A stretch of DNA of 64,000 nucleotides from Chitinibacter sp. SCUT-21 (GTDB lineage Bacteria > Pseudomonadota > Gammaproteobacteria > Burkholderiales > Chitinibacteraceae). The stretch is from the NCBI GenBank assembly GCA_041874755.1, contig CP102611.1, positions 2,914,001-2,978,000 on the forward strand, in the 5' to 3' direction. A model generated the notes under the pieces. The model worked only from the letters and a program-made list of their open reading frames with translations, searched no databases and was not told the DNA's origin. Numbering within the stretch: position 1 is the stretch's first letter; each line of letters opens with the position of its first letter. This document shows, piece after piece, positions 31,380 to 41,031 of the stretch. The position numbers were made by a program, and so were the translations under genes.

Positions 31380-32693
31380 ATGACGCTGGACCGACATAAT
31401 TTGTTAGCAATTCTGATTAGCGATTTTAATCAGCTGGGCTTCTTTCATCCGCAGATTATCACGCAGGCTGTGACACTTTTGCTCTGTTGGGGCGCTGCAT
31501 TTTGGGCTTCGCGTCGAGTGCTCAGTCATCAGTCCGTGCAGGACATGCGCTGGAAAACCGGTGGTGATGGACTCAAACGGGTTTTATTTCCAATTTTGGC
31601 GCTCATTTTGGTAAGCGTATCGAATTTGGTGCTGCATTTTATTGATGGGCAAAACAATTCGCTATTGCGAGTCGCGAATTTATTGATGCTAGCCATGGTC
31701 AATATTCGCATCTTTGTTTATGTGATTCGCCGAGTATTTGAAGGTGCACAATGGGTGCAACAATGGGAGAAGTATATTTCGCTCACGATTTGGGGCTTAT
31801 ATGTCTTGCATGTCGTTGGTATTCTCCCAGAAGTTTTACAAACACTGGATGCGATTAGCTTTGATGCTGGGAAGGTGCATATATCGGTATTGACCGTGTT
31901 ACAAGGCTTGCTGTCTGTTGGGGCAACATTATTGTTGGCGATGTGGTTAGGACGAACAATCGAACATCGTTTAATGATGGCCGATGTAATGGAAATGAAT
32001 GTTCGCGTGGTTTTGGTCAAAGTCATGCGTTCTGCCTTAGTGGTATTGGCCGTACTGCTTTCTTTGTCATTGGTTGGTATTGATCTCACGGTGTTATCCG
32101 TTTTTGGTGGAGCCTTGGGGGTCGGTTTAGGGTTTGGCCTGCAGAAAATTGCATCGAATTATGTGTCTGGTTTCATCATTCTGCTCGATCGTTCGATCAA
32201 AATGGGAGATTTGATTTCAGTAGATAATCGGCAAGGGGTGATTAGCGGACTAACTTCGCGTTATATCGTGCTTAAAGCACCGGATGGCACTGAATCTCTA
32301 GTGCCTAACGATACTTTAATTACGCAAACCGTTGTTAATCAGTCGTATAACGACCGCTCAGTATGGGTGGGGTTACCCGTTTCAGTGGCGTATAACTCTG
32401 ACTTAGATCGAGTCATGGAAATTATGGTGGCGGCGACTGAGGGGAATCCACGTATTTTAAAAGATCCTGCGCCAGGGGCTTTTGTCACAGCCTTTGCGGA
32501 TAGCGGCATCAATCTAACACTTGGTTTTTGGCTGGCGGATCCCGAAAATGGGCAGATGGGACTTAAGTCTGAGCTGAACTTAAAAATTTGGCGCGCGTTT
32601 AAGGAAAACAACGTCGAAATTCCGTATCCAAGACGCGATATTATGCTGTTGCAGCCGGATGGCGCTAGCCCATCATCGGTGAATCCTGCGTAA
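31380..32693 (+). CDS. MscS family mechanosensitive channel, long form
   Basis: A 437-residue inner-membrane protein with about five hydrophobic helices in the first 250 residues. They end in the pore-lining helix with GALGVGLGFGLQKIASNYVSG, the Gly/Ala-rich TM3 of MscS. A cytoplasmic beta domain (GDLISV... PNDTLIT) and an alpha/beta domain follow. Such channels release solutes at hypo-osmotic shock. The gene begins 3 nt after rfaE2, so it is co-transcribed with an LPS enzyme. A second, shorter MscS is encoded at 36995. Confidence 0.9.
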   Translation: MTLDRHNLLAILISDFNQLGFFHPQIITQAVTLLLCWGAAFWASRRVLSHQSVQDMRWKTGGDGLKRVLFPILALILVSVSNLVLHFIDGQNNSLLRVANLLMLAMVNIRIFVYVIRRVFEGAQWVQQWEKYISLTIWGLYVLHVVGILPEVLQTLDAISFDAGKVHISVLTVLQGLLSVGATLLLAMWLGRTIEHRLMMADVMEMNVRVVLVKVMRSALVVLAVLLSLSLVGIDLTVLSVFGGALGVGLGFGLQKIASNYVSGFIILLDRSIKMGDLISVDNRQGVISGLTSRYIVLKAPDGTESLVPNDTLITQTVVNQSYNDRSVWVGLPVSVAYNSDLDRVMEIMVAATEGNPRILKDPAPGAFVTAFADSGINLTLGFWLADPENGQMGLKSELNLKIWRAFKENNVEIPYPRRDIMLLQPDGASPSSVNPA

Positions 32694-32761
32694 TAATTGC
32701 GTAGTGGGTAGAATTGATTTCGAGTACCCGCTCGAATGATTGGTTTAAGGATAAATTTACA

Positions 32762-33946
32762 ATGCAATGGCTCAATGGCCTAATTGATTTGCCTTGGTGG
32801 GCATATCTTATTATCACTTTATGTCTGACCCATATCACGATTGCATCGGTGACGATTTTTTTACATCGCCATCAAGCACATCGTGCGTTAGATTTGCATC
32901 CGATAGCGAGTCATTTTTTCCGTTTTTGGTTGTGGTTGACAACGGCACAGGTTACGAAGGAATGGGCAGCTATCCATCGCAAACATCATGCAAAATGCGA
33001 AACAGAAGAAGATCCGCATAGCCCACAAATTCTTGGGATTAAGAAAGTTTTCTTTGAAGGGTGGGAGCTCTATCGCGCCGAAGCTGCAAATGCTGAGACG
33101 ATGAAAAAATATGGGCATGGCACGCCTGATGATTGGCTAGAGAGAAATTTGTATAGCAAGTATGCGTCTATGGGCCCAGTATTGATGGCTCTGATTGATC
33201 TTGCTTTATTCGGTGTGAATGGCATTTGGATTTGGGCAGTTCAAATGCTTTGGATTCCTGTTACAGCTGCAGGTGTAATCAATGGGATTGGCCACTACTG
33301 GGGCTATCGGAATTTTGAATGTGAAGATGCATCGACCAATATCATGCCGTGGGGGATTTTGATTGGTGGTGAAGAGTTACATAACAACCATCATACCTTT
33401 GGTACCTCGGCCAAACTTTCGTATAAATGGTTTGAGTTTGATATTGGCTGGCTGTATATCCGAATTTTATCCTTATTGGGTTTAGCGTCTGTACGCAAAG
33501 TAGCGCCCAAATTGAAACTAGCTGATGCGCGCCCAGTTTTGGATGACGCTGCCTTGCAAGCGATTATCGCTAATCGTTATGCAATTGCCGCTAGCTATGC
33601 ACGTACCCTCAAAGCGACGGTAGCTGCAGAGGTAGAGTCATTGCGTGCCGCGGCCTGCTTACCTGCATTCAATAGCAATTTGACCAAGCAGATGAAAATT
33701 TGGCTGAAGCAGGATGATAAAGACACCCCAATGGCAGAAAAAAAGCATCTGCAAGCTGTGTTAGCGCAAAGTGCAGTATTGACCCAAATTTATCAAATGC
33801 GGCAAGAGTTGACGCGAATTTGGGAGCGCTCAACCTTAACTCGGGATGAATTAGTACAACAATTACAAGATTGGTGCCAACGCGCAGAAGCCAGTGGAAT
33901 TCAAGCGTTGCAAGAATTCTCCTTACGATTACGCGCTGTGGCTTAA
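32762..33946 (+). CDS. acyl-CoA desaturase with C-terminal extension
   Basis: From the ATG at 32762 (with AAGGAT upstream) the protein has 394 residues. Histidine boxes are HRHQAHR near 35-41, HRKHH at 72-76 and ELHNNHH near 205-211, the di-iron ligands of membrane delta-9 desaturases. Four hydrophobic helices surround them. The last 130 residues or so are helical, charged and without a recognised domain. The family introduces a cis double bond into acyl chains and adjusts membrane fluidity. An in-frame TTG at 32714 is possible but adds residues unlike the family. A terminator follows. Confidence 0.9.
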   Translation: MQWLNGLIDLPWWAYLIITLCLTHITIASVTIFLHRHQAHRALDLHPIASHFFRFWLWLTTAQVTKEWAAIHRKHHAKCETEEDPHSPQILGIKKVFFEGWELYRAEAANAETMKKYGHGTPDDWLERNLYSKYASMGPVLMALIDLALFGVNGIWIWAVQMLWIPVTAAGVINGIGHYWGYRNFECEDASTNIMPWGILIGGEELHNNHHTFGTSAKLSYKWFEFDIGWLYIRILSLLGLASVRKVAPKLKLADARPVLDDAALQAIIANRYAIAASYARTLKATVAAEVESLRAAACLPAFNSNLTKQMKIWLKQDDKDTPMAEKKHLQAVLAQSAVLTQIYQMRQELTRIWERSTLTRDELVQQLQDWCQRAEASGIQALQEFSLRLRAVA

Positions 33947-33958
33947 TTCTATTCATCG

Positions 33959-33982
33959 AGGCGAGCCCAGCTCGCCTTTTTT
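33959..33982 (+). terminator. desaturase terminator
   Basis: GGCGAGC / GCTCGCC hairpin with a 3-nt loop and six Ts. Confidence 0.85.
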
Positions 33983-33995
33983 GCAAGGAAATTAA

Positions 33996-34346
33996 ATGTC
34001 TTCAATTCAACGCTATCATGTTGGCCCACGCTTATGTGAGACAGTGGTACATAACAATACGGTCTATTTGGCTGGGCAAATCGCCGAGACCTTGAGCAAA
34101 GATGCATTGGGGCAAACTCAGGAAGTCTTAGCCTGCATTGACCGTTTATTGGGGGAGGTGGGGTCAGACAAAAGCAAAATCTTGCAAGTGACGATCTTTT
34201 TGAGTGATATGGCTGATTATGATGCCATGAATCAAGCGTGGTCTGACTGGGTTCCACAGGGGCATACGCCGGCTCGAGCTACTGTGCAGGCCAAATTGGC
34301 GGATCCGCGCTATTTAGTGGAAATGACGATTATCGCTGCTTTGTAA
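33996..34346 (+). CDS. RidA family protein
   Basis: A 116-residue protein of the YjgF/YER057c/UK114 superfamily. The motifs GPRLCETVVHNNTVYLAGQIA near the start, ILQVTIFLSDMADYDAMNQAW in the middle and GHTPARATVQAKLADPRYLVEMTI at the end are visible, with the conserved Arg in PARATV. RidA enzymes hydrolyse reactive enamine/imine intermediates from PLP enzymes. This sequence belongs to a divergent subgroup, so deaminase activity is likely but not certain. AAGGAA lies upstream. Confidence 0.9.
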   Translation: MSSIQRYHVGPRLCETVVHNNTVYLAGQIAETLSKDALGQTQEVLACIDRLLGEVGSDKSKILQVTIFLSDMADYDAMNQAWSDWVPQGHTPARATVQAKLADPRYLVEMTIIAAL

Positions 34347-34377
34347 ACTTGCCTTAACTAACGCCAAGACCGGTACC

Positions 34378-35448
34378 ATGTCCCGTATATTTTTAGCCTA
34401 TTTGGCTACTTGGAATAAATTTGATATTGCTAGCATGCCGGCAGAAAAACTCACTCATGTGTGTTATGCCTTTGCCAATATTTGTGATTCTCAAGTCGTC
34501 TTGGCCCCTAGTCTAGCCAGAGGTAGTGAGCAGTTAGCGCAGTTTGAGGATAAGTTCAAGCAGCTTCAAACGCTTAAATTGCAGAACGCTGAACTCAAAA
34601 TCATGATTTCGATCGGTGGTTGGGGGGCGGAAGGGTTTTCTGATGCCGCACTGAATCAACAATCTAGGCAGGAGTTTGCCCGCTCAGCAGTGCAGTTTAT
34701 GTGTGAGCGACAACTCGATGGAATCGATTTGGATTGGGAGTACCCGAGTAATGCCATGGCGGGTATCAAAGCACGCACCGAGGATAAAGGTAATTTCTCC
34801 CTACTATTAGAGGAAGTACGCCAGGCCCTCGATCGGCAGTCAGATCTGGAGTGTCGGCAAGGTTCGGCACGCTATCAGCTCAGTATTGCGGCGGGTGCGG
34901 GTCAATATTATCTCGATGGTGTTGAGATTGAACGAGTTGCCCAGACCTGCGATTTCATTAATTTGATGACGTATGATTTTTATAATGGCTGGGCAACGAA
35001 AGCCGGTCATCATGCCAATTTGTATTGCTCTTCGCTCGACCCGACTGGGGATAGTGTTGATAGCGCCGTTCAGCTATTCATCGATCATGGTGTATCACCG
35101 GCAAAATTGGTGCTGGGTTGTCCGCTCTATGGTCGTTCGCTTAAAGGGGTTGGTCGGGCCGGTTTAGGGGCGCTTGGTCAAGCCGGGAGTAACGCAGCAC
35201 CTGGGTTCCACAAAATAATGACGGAATTACTTCCGAGTAATCGCTTTGTGCGTCATTGGGATGAGGCGGCACAAGCACCATGGCTTTTTGATGGCGATGA
35301 ATTCATCAGCTATGAAGATTGCGAATCCATCGAGCGAAAAGGGCGGTATGCAAAACAATTGAATTTGGCAGGCGTAATGTTTTGGGAGTTAAGCGACGAT
35401 CATCATTATGCGTTACTTAACGCGCTGCATGATGGTTTTTATTCCTAG
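34378..35448 (+). CDS. glycoside hydrolase family 18 chitinase
   Basis: A 356-residue protein with the GH18 barrel. SIGGW is at 78-82, the catalytic DxxDxDxE motif reads DGIDLDWE at 114-121 with Glu121 as proton donor, MTYDF follows, and GVMFWELSDD closes the barrel. It hydrolyses chitin or chito-oligosaccharides. The protein starts directly with the first strand (MSRIFLAYLATWNKF) and lacks a signal peptide and chitin-binding domains. It may be cytoplasmic and act on imported oligomers, or use a non-classical route. A 47-nt element starts directly after the TAG stop. Confidence 0.9.
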   Translation: MSRIFLAYLATWNKFDIASMPAEKLTHVCYAFANICDSQVVLAPSLARGSEQLAQFEDKFKQLQTLKLQNAELKIMISIGGWGAEGFSDAALNQQSRQEFARSAVQFMCERQLDGIDLDWEYPSNAMAGIKARTEDKGNFSLLLEEVRQALDRQSDLECRQGSARYQLSIAAGAGQYYLDGVEIERVAQTCDFINLMTYDFYNGWATKAGHHANLYCSSLDPTGDSVDSAVQLFIDHGVSPAKLVLGCPLYGRSLKGVGRAGLGALGQAGSNAAPGFHKIMTELLPSNRFVRHWDEAAQAPWLFDGDEFISYEDCESIERKGRYAKQLNLAGVMFWELSDDHHYALLNALHDGFYS

Positions 35449-35495
35449 GGTATAGCGTTCTATTAAATATATAGACTGATTTTGGGCGGAATACG
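35449..35495. repeat. 47-nt element touching the chitinase stop codon
   Basis: GGTAT at 35449-35453, ATAC at 35491-35494, then G. It starts at the base after TAG. Confidence 0.75.
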
Positions 35496-35507
35496 TGTAG
35501 GAGTATT

Positions 35508-36002
35508 GTGATGACGACTTTAACGACAATGCATATTAATCTGCCATTTGGTGGTGTCGAGTTGATCGCGACAGATGCCACACTATTAAGGCTAGATTTT
35601 TTAGGCCACCTCGTACCGGAATTGACATGCGTCCATCCCTTGCTCGCCGAAGCGAAAAAGCAGTTACTTGCATATTGCAATAATCCGAGATTTACCTTTG
35701 ATTTGCCCTACTCCTTAGAGGGGACACCGCATCAACAAAAAGTATGGCAACAAATTGCACGCATCGAGTCGGGGCAGACGCTGCGATATCTCGATATTGC
35801 CAGTATCATTCGCTCAAGTCCCCGAGCGGTAGGGGGGGCATGTGGTCGAAACCCGCTACCTATTATTGTGCCTTGCCACCGAGTTCTTGCGGCGAATGGG
35901 CTAGGCGGTTTTAACGCGAATCGAAATGGCATCGATTGGATGCCGATCAAACGTTGGCTGTTGGCACACGAAGGCATCATTTCCTCAAACCTTATCAAAT
36001 GA
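35508..36002 (+). CDS. ogt: methylated-DNA--protein-cysteine methyltransferase
   Basis: A 164-residue DNA repair protein that removes O6-alkyl groups from guanine by transfer to its own cysteine. The active site is Cys122 in the PCHRV motif. The preceding helix-turn-helix (LRYLDIASIIRSSPRAVGGACGRNPLP) with the Arg finger is intact. The length matches Ogt rather than the fused Ada. Its stop overlaps the xerD start (ATGA), so the two are translationally coupled. Confidence 0.94.
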   Translation: MMTTLTTMHINLPFGGVELIATDATLLRLDFLGHLVPELTCVHPLLAEAKKQLLAYCNNPRFTFDLPYSLEGTPHQQKVWQQIARIESGQTLRYLDIASIIRSSPRAVGGACGRNPLPIIVPCHRVLAANGLGGFNANRNGIDWMPIKRWLLAHEGIISSNLIK

Positions 36003-36922
36003 CCGATAGCCGCAATATTATCTCTGCCGATGAAGTCACACTGATTGATCGTTTTCTCGATGGCATTTGGTTAGGCGATGGCTTGGCGAAAAATACCATC
36101 GAGAGTTATCGCCGCGATTTGCTGATCTGGGCGCACTGGTTGCAGCAAGAGCGACAACTGACTTTATGGCAAGCTGATCGTGATGCAGTGCAAGCATTTC
36201 TAGCTCGCCAAGCTAGGGATTTAAAAGCCGCCAGTCTTGCGCGCAGAATGGCCAGTTTACGGAAGTTTTATCGTTATTGGATTTTGCAGGATCAGTTGAA
36301 ATTGGATCCTTGCGCTGAACTAGCGTCACCAAAGCGCGTGAGACCCTTACCCAAGGCCTTATCTGAAGGCGCTATTGAATCATTATTAAACGCTCCAGAT
36401 TTGGACACTGCGGCTGGCTTGCGCGATCGGGCCATGCTTGAGCTTATGTATGCTACCGGTTTGCGGGTCACTGAATTGGTAACGTTGCCAATCACACAAG
36501 TGCATTTACGTGAGCGCTATTTGCACATTACCCAAGGTAAAGGCGGCAAGCAGCGCTTGGTACCAATGGGGGAGGTGGCCGCGGATTGGATTGCCCGTTA
36601 CCTCACTGAGGCGCGTACATTACTGGTGGCAAATCCTGCCGAAGCATGTTTGTTTGTCAATCAGCGTGGTGAAGCCATGACGCGACAAGGCTGTTGGTTC
36701 ATTATCAAGCAGTATGCGGCGCAGGCAGGTATTGAGCCCCAATTGCTGAGCCCTCATGTGCTGCGCCATGCATTTGCTACTCATCTATTGAATCATGGCG
36801 CTGATCTGAGGGTTGTGCAGACTTTATTGGGGCACTCCGATATCACGACAACTCAAATCTATACGCAAGTTGCAAGCGAACGACTCAAACAATTGCACCA
36901 AATTCATCATCCACGCGGCTAG
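35999..36922 (+). CDS. xerD: tyrosine recombinase XerD
   Basis: A 307-residue site-specific recombinase. The catalytic set is Arg156 (ATGLRVTE), Lys near 181, His253 and Arg256 (HVLRHAFATHLL), His279 (LGHS) and Tyr288 (IYTQVA). The length and HVLRHAFATHLLNHGADLRVVQ block are typical of XerD rather than of a phage integrase. It works with XerC at dif to resolve chromosome dimers. The ATG at 35999 overlaps the ogt stop; an upstream in-frame ATG is inside ogt. No dif site was identified in the window. Confidence 0.94.
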   Translation: MTDSRNIISADEVTLIDRFLDGIWLGDGLAKNTIESYRRDLLIWAHWLQQERQLTLWQADRDAVQAFLARQARDLKAASLARRMASLRKFYRYWILQDQLKLDPCAELASPKRVRPLPKALSEGAIESLLNAPDLDTAAGLRDRAMLELMYATGLRVTELVTLPITQVHLRERYLHITQGKGGKQRLVPMGEVAADWIARYLTEARTLLVANPAEACLFVNQRGEAMTRQGCWFIIKQYAAQAGIEPQLLSPHVLRHAFATHLLNHGADLRVVQTLLGHSDITTTQIYTQVASERLKQLHQIHHPRG

Positions 36923-36994
36923 TTTGTTCAGTAAAAAGCTAGATTCGGGTAAGATTTTGTTATGCCAGTAGTTGGCTATCATTAGGAGAGGATT

Positions 36995-37810
36995 ATGGAT
37001 ACGGCGGTAATTAGTAAATACCAAGATTTGGCCATGAGTTATGTGGCTGAGTTCGGGATTAAAATTTTAGCTGCGATTGCCTTTTGGGTGATTGGTCGTT
37101 GGTTAATTGGTGTTGTTGTTCGTTTTGTGCAAGGAGGCTTGAATCGGCAGCACGTTGATCCTACGGTGTTACGCTACGTAGGCTCCGCGGTTACCGTCAT
37201 TTTGAATGTCCTACTGGTAGTGGGAATTTTGGGCTACTTTGGCATCCAAACGACCACTTTTGCCGCGCTACTGGCTGCAGCGGGTGTTGCAATTGGTATG
37301 GCATGGTCTGGATTGTTGGCTAATTTTGCGGGTGGCGCGTTCTTAATCGTGCTTCGCCCGTTCAAGGTGGGTGACATGATTACAGCTGGTGGTATCACTG
37401 GTGTAGTGCACGAAGTGGGCTTATTTTCGACTGTGATTTTAACGCCAGACAATATCATTACTTATGTCGGCAATAACAAAATTTTTAGCGATAATATTCA
37501 AAACTACACATCAACTCAATTTCGCCGGGTTGACTTGAAAGCGCAATTATCAGCTGCTGCCAATGTGCCAGAGGCCATTGCACAGCTGAAAGCCAATATT
37601 GCCAAGATTCCAAATGTGGTGGCAGAGCCGACTGTTGACGTTGAAATTCTAGAATTCCAATTAGTGGGCCCAGTTTTGGCTGTTCGTCCGTATTGCCATA
37701 ATGATCATTACTGGCAAGTGTATTTCGATACGAATCGCGTCATTATGGAAACGCTCGCTGCATTTCCCGCGCCGACACCATCTCAGATGCTCACCGTCGT
37801 GCAAAAATAA
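36995..37810 (+). CDS. mscS: small-conductance mechanosensitive channel MscS
   Basis: A 271-residue protein of the short MscS type. It has three transmembrane helices (about 15-40, 65-85 and 92-125), with TM3 reading FAALLAAAGVAIGMAWSGLLANFAGG, then the beta domain (FKVGDMITAGGITGVVHEVG) and the C-terminal cage. It gates on membrane tension during osmotic downshock. The length and N-terminus are close to E. coli MscS. A good AGGAGAGG site precedes the start. A terminator follows. Confidence 0.93.
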   Translation: MDTAVISKYQDLAMSYVAEFGIKILAAIAFWVIGRWLIGVVVRFVQGGLNRQHVDPTVLRYVGSAVTVILNVLLVVGILGYFGIQTTTFAALLAAAGVAIGMAWSGLLANFAGGAFLIVLRPFKVGDMITAGGITGVVHEVGLFSTVILTPDNIITYVGNNKIFSDNIQNYTSTQFRRVDLKAQLSAAANVPEAIAQLKANIAKIPNVVAEPTVDVEILEFQLVGPVLAVRPYCHNDHYWQVYFDTNRVIMETLAAFPAPTPSQMLTVVQK

Positions 37811-37823
37811 TCTATTTGAATAT

Positions 37824-37857
37824 AAAAAAACCCGCCTTCGATTGGCGGGTTTTTTTA
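37824..37857. terminator. bidirectional terminator between mscS and clpA
   Basis: AAAAAAACCCGCC / GGCGGGTTTTTTT hairpin between convergent genes. Confidence 0.92.
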
Positions 37858-37868
37858 TGCATCAGTAG

Positions 37869-37915
37869 AGTATCAAGCTGGAACTGTTTCTTTCTCTGCG
37901 ATATCAAGCAATACC
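37869..37915. repeat. 47-nt element overlapping the 3' end of clpA
   Basis: A then GTAT at 37870-37873, ATACC at 37911-37915. On the minus strand it reads GGTATTGCTTGA and runs through the clpA TGA stop codon. Both arms fit the GGTATWGC consensus well at the ATACC side (GCAATACC). Confidence 0.65.
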
Positions 37916-40140
37916 TTACCATCCTTGTCGATGTCGATGGTTACTTCGCCACCACTTACCAAGCGGCCAAACAGCAATTCATCAGCTAAAGCTTTGCGTA
38001 TCGTATCCTGAATCAGGCGCGCCATTGGACGAGCACCCATTTGCGGATCAAAGCCGTGTTTAGCCAGATAGTCTTTCAACTCATTGCTGAAATGCGCTTC
38101 GACTTTTTTCTCGTGCAGTTGAGCTTCAAGTTGCATCAAGAATTTCTCGACCACTTGTAGGATGATCTCGTGCGTGAGTGGCGCAAACGGAATGATTGCA
38201 TCGATACGGTTACGGAATTCTGGCGTGAACATGCGTTTGATTTCTTGCATCTCATCACCAGTTTCTTTTTTCGCAGTGAAACCAATCACCGATTTATTCA
38301 GCATTTCCGCGCCGGCATTGGTCGTCATAATGATCACGACATTGCGAAAATCCGCCTTGCGCCCATTGTTGTCGGTCAGCGTACCGTGATCCATTACCTG
38401 CAACAATACGTTGTAGATATCGGGGTGCGCTTTTTCGATTTCATCGAGCAAGACCACTGCGTACGGGTGTTTGTTAATCGCTTCGGTTAGCAAACCTCCT
38501 TGTTCAAAACCAACGTATCCGGGTGGCGCGCCAATCAAACGGCTAACCGCGTGGCGCTCCATATATTCCGACATATCAAAGCGAATCAACTCAATCCCCA
38601 TTGTGTACGCGAGTTGGCGCGCCACTTCGGTTTTGCCGACTCCGGTCGGACCAGAGAAAAGGAAAGAGCCGATTGGTTTTTGCGGATTGCCCAAACCGGC
38701 GCGCGCCATTTTGATCGAAGTCGCAAGTACTTCAATCGCTTTTTCTTGGCCAAAGACGACATTTTTCAAATCACGCTCGAGTGTTTTAAGCGTGTTTTTA
38801 TCGTCAGTCGACACCGATTTAGGTGGGATGCGCGCAATTTTTGCGATGATGTCTTCGATTTCACCTTTGCCGATGGTTTTTTTCTGTTTCGAGCGCGGCA
38901 GGATTTTTTGCGCCGCACCGGCTTCGTCGATCACATCAATCGCTTTATCGGGCAGATGCCGGTCGTTAATAAATTTGGCAGAAAGCTCAACTGCAGTGGT
39001 TAATGCGGCTTGCGTGTATTTGATGCCGTGATGGGCCTCAAATTTATCCTTCAAGCCTTTTAAAATTTCCACGGTTTGTTCAATCGTTGGCTCGACCACA
39101 TCGATTTTTTGGAAGCGACGCGACAATGCGTTATCTTTCTCAAAAATGCCGCGATATTCGGTGTAGGTGGTTGCGCCAATGCATTTGAGCGTGCCGTTCG
39201 ACAAGGCAGGCTTGAGCAAGTTGGACGCATCCAGCGTGCCGCCGGAAGCCGCACCTGCGCCGACCAGGGTATGAATCTCATCGATAAACAAGATGGCGTT
39301 GCGCTCTTCGCCGAGTTGCTTGATCACGGCTTTAAGGCGTTGCTCAAAGTCGCCACGGTATTTAGTCCCAGCAAGCAGGGCTCCCATATCAAGCGTGTAG
39401 ACGGTGGCGTCGGCCAGCACATCAGGCACATCACCTTCGACGATTTTACGTGCCAAGCCATCGGCAATTGCGGTTTTACCCACGCCAGCTTCCCCGACGA
39501 GTAGCGGGTTATTTTTACGGCGACGGCACAAGGTTTGAATTACGCGTTCCAGCTCATGATCGCGGCCAATCAATGGATCGATTTTGCCCGCCAGCGCTTG
39601 CTGATTCATATTCTGCGTGTAGTTTTCTAATGCGCCACCTGCGCTGGTTTCTCCATCGCTTTCTTCATTAGGCTCATTTTTCGGTGCCGATTGCGATGAA
39701 TTGCTCGCACTTTTGCTGATGCCATGCGCGATGAAATTAACCACATCCAGACGGGTAATGCCTTGTTGGTGCAGGAAGTACACCGCATGGCTGTCTTTTT
39801 CACCAAAGATGGCGACCAAGACATTCGCACCGGTCACTTCTTTTTTGCCCGATGATTGCACGTGCAAAATCGCACGTTGGATTACGCGCTGAAAACCGAT
39901 GGTGGGTTGGGTTTCCACTTCGCTGGTGCCTGAGACCACGGGCGTGTGCTCGGTGACAAAGTCTCCCAACTGACGGCGCAGTTCTTCAATATTGGCACCA
40001 CACGCCTTCATCACCTCAATGGCGGAGGGGTTGTCGAGTAGTGCGAGCAATAAATGTTCGACCGTAATATATTCATGGCGCTTTTGCCTCGCATCCATGA
40101 ACGCCATATGCAAGCTGACTTCGAGTTCTTGGGCGATCAT
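37873..40140 (-). CDS. clpA: ATP-dependent Clp protease ATP-binding subunit ClpA
   Basis: A 755-residue AAA+ unfoldase. The N-terminal repeat domain ([35 protein letters not shown]) is followed by two ATPase modules with Walker A GEAGVGKT and GPTGVGKT and Walker [10 protein letters not shown] and VVLLDEIEK. The ClpP-binding loop (IGF near residue 615) is present. It feeds substrates to ClpP. It begins 1 nt after the clpS stop, the standard clpS-clpA operon. A 47-nt element overlaps its end. Confidence 0.97.
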   Translation of the reverse strand: MIAQELEVSLHMAFMDARQKRHEYITVEHLLLALLDNPSAIEVMKACGANIEELRRQLGDFVTEHTPVVSGTSEVETQPTIGFQRVIQRAILHVQSSGKKEVTGANVLVAIFGEKDSHAVYFLHQQGITRLDVVNFIAHGISKSASNSSQSAPKNEPNEESDGETSAGGALENYTQNMNQQALAGKIDPLIGRDHELERVIQTLCRRRKNNPLLVGEAGVGKTAIADGLARKIVEGDVPDVLADATVYTLDMGALLAGTKYRGDFEQRLKAVIKQLGEERNAILFIDEIHTLVGAGAASGGTLDASNLLKPALSNGTLKCIGATTYTEYRGIFEKDNALSRRFQKIDVVEPTIEQTVEILKGLKDKFEAHHGIKYTQAALTTAVELSAKFINDRHLPDKAIDVIDEAGAAQKILPRSKQKKTIGKGEIEDIIAKIARIPPKSVSTDDKNTLKTLERDLKNVVFGQEKAIEVLATSIKMARAGLGNPQKPIGSFLFSGPTGVGKTEVARQLAYTMGIELIRFDMSEYMERHAVSRLIGAPPGYVGFEQGGLLTEAINKHPYAVVLLDEIEKAHPDIYNVLLQVMDHGTLTDNNGRKADFRNVVIIMTTNAGAEMLNKSVIGFTAKKETGDEMQEIKRMFTPEFRNRIDAIIPFAPLTHEIILQVVEKFLMQLEAQLHEKKVEAHFSNELKDYLAKHGFDPQMGARPMARLIQDTIRKALADELLFGRLVSGGEVTIDIDKDGKVLLDIAEKETVPA

Positions 40141-40141
40141 T

Positions 40142-40450
40142 TTATTTCACCTCCATGATGCATTGCAGCGGGTGCTGATGTGAGCGCGCGTGCTGCGTAA
40201 CGTCGGCCACTTTGGTGGCGGCAATGTCTTTGGGATAGATTCCGCAGACGCCGCGACCTTCATGGTGCACTTTAAGCATAATTTGTGTGGCCTGATCCGA
40301 TCCTAGTCCGAAAAACTGCTGCAACACGTCGATGACGAAGTCCATCGGGGTGAAATCATCATTTAATAACACTACCTGCCACATGGGCGGGGGCGCGGTA
40401 CGTACGTCTGCTTTTTTGAGTTCGGTGTCAAACTGATGCGAAATTGCCAT
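40142..40450 (-). CDS. clpS: ClpA adaptor ClpS
   Basis: A 102-residue adaptor that binds N-degron substrates and hands them to ClpAP. The core [20 protein letters not shown] and the HHEGRGVCG loop are present and match E. coli ClpS. The flexible N-terminus is of the usual length. clpA starts 1 nt downstream. The gene is divergent from the cold-shock gene, with 242 nt between them. Confidence 0.96.
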   Translation of the reverse strand: MAISHQFDTELKKADVRTAPPPMWQVVLLNDDFTPMDFVIDVLQQFFGLGSDQATQIMLKVHHEGRGVCGIYPKDIAATKVADVTQHARSHQHPLQCIMEVK

Positions 40451-40692
40451 TGTGTTCCACTACTTTGGGTGTCTCTTCTATTTTGGCTCTAAGTCATCTT
40501 TTTTCAAGCGTGATAGAGATGACACACTGTTAATTAGTTAAGTTTGTTCCACTTGACCGACCACGTTAATCTCGCGTAAAAAGTAATGCAAGTTTGATGG
40601 AAGTATTTCTGTCTAACTAAACCTAGGACTTGACGTTTTATTGGGTCCGAAATTTCATGATTATTTAATTTAGTTTGCAGGATTATTTCGAT
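40451..40692. promoter_or_regulatory. divergent clpS / cold-shock gene control region
   Basis: A 242-nt gap that must hold promoters for both genes. TTGACC (40553) and TTGACG (40630) are possible -35 boxes but without convincing -10 partners. The long leader before the cold-shock gene is typical of cspA-type mRNAs, which fold differently at low temperature. Confidence 0.4.
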
Positions 40693-40896
40693 ATGGCATT
40701 AGGTACTGTTAAGTGGTTCAATGATTCTAAAGGTTTTGGCTTTATCACTCCAGATGAAGGCGGCGATGATTTGTTCGCTCATTTCTCTGCAATCAATATG
40801 CCAGGCTTTAAAACACTGAAAGAAGGTCAACGCGTTTCTTTCGAATTGACGCAAGGCCAAAAAGGCATGCAAGCTGGCAATATTCAAACAGCTTAA
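40693..40896 (+). CDS. cold-shock domain protein
   Basis: A 67-residue single cold-shock domain starting [23 protein letters not shown]1 (KGFGFI) and RNP2 (LFAHFS) are present. An upstream in-frame start at 40675 would add six residues and is not used. These proteins bind single-stranded RNA and act as RNA chaperones. Whether it is induced by cold or is constitutive cannot be told from the coding sequence. Confidence 0.94.
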   Translation: MALGTVKWFNDSKGFGFITPDEGGDDLFAHFSAINMPGFKTLKEGQRVSFELTQGQKGMQAGNIQTA

Positions 40897-40910
40897 AACT
40901 TTCGAGTTTT

Positions 40911-40942
40911 AAAGCCCGCAGCATTAGTCTGCGGGTTTTTTT
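40911..40942 (+). terminator. cold-shock gene terminator
   Basis: CCCGCAG / CTGCGGG hairpin with a T run. Confidence 0.9.
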
Positions 40943-40983
40943 ATGTCTGTTGCTTCAGTATATCGGTGAAAATTGTAAGAAAT

Positions 40984-41011
40984 AAAAAAACCCCGCTAAG
41001 CGGGGTTTTTT
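40984..41011 (-). terminator. icd terminator
   Basis: AAAAAAACCCCGC / GCGGGGTTTTTT hairpin with a 3-nt loop, directly downstream of icd on the minus strand. Confidence 0.9.
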
Positions 41012-41031
41012 GTTGATCAGCGTGATGCGAA

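Noticed and set aside
35999..36922. Tyrosine recombinase as a phage or island integrase
   Set aside because: Sequence and length fit XerD, and there are no phage genes or att repeats nearby.
38471..39504. Plus-strand frames opposite clpA
   Set aside because: Antisense shadows of a complete ClpA.
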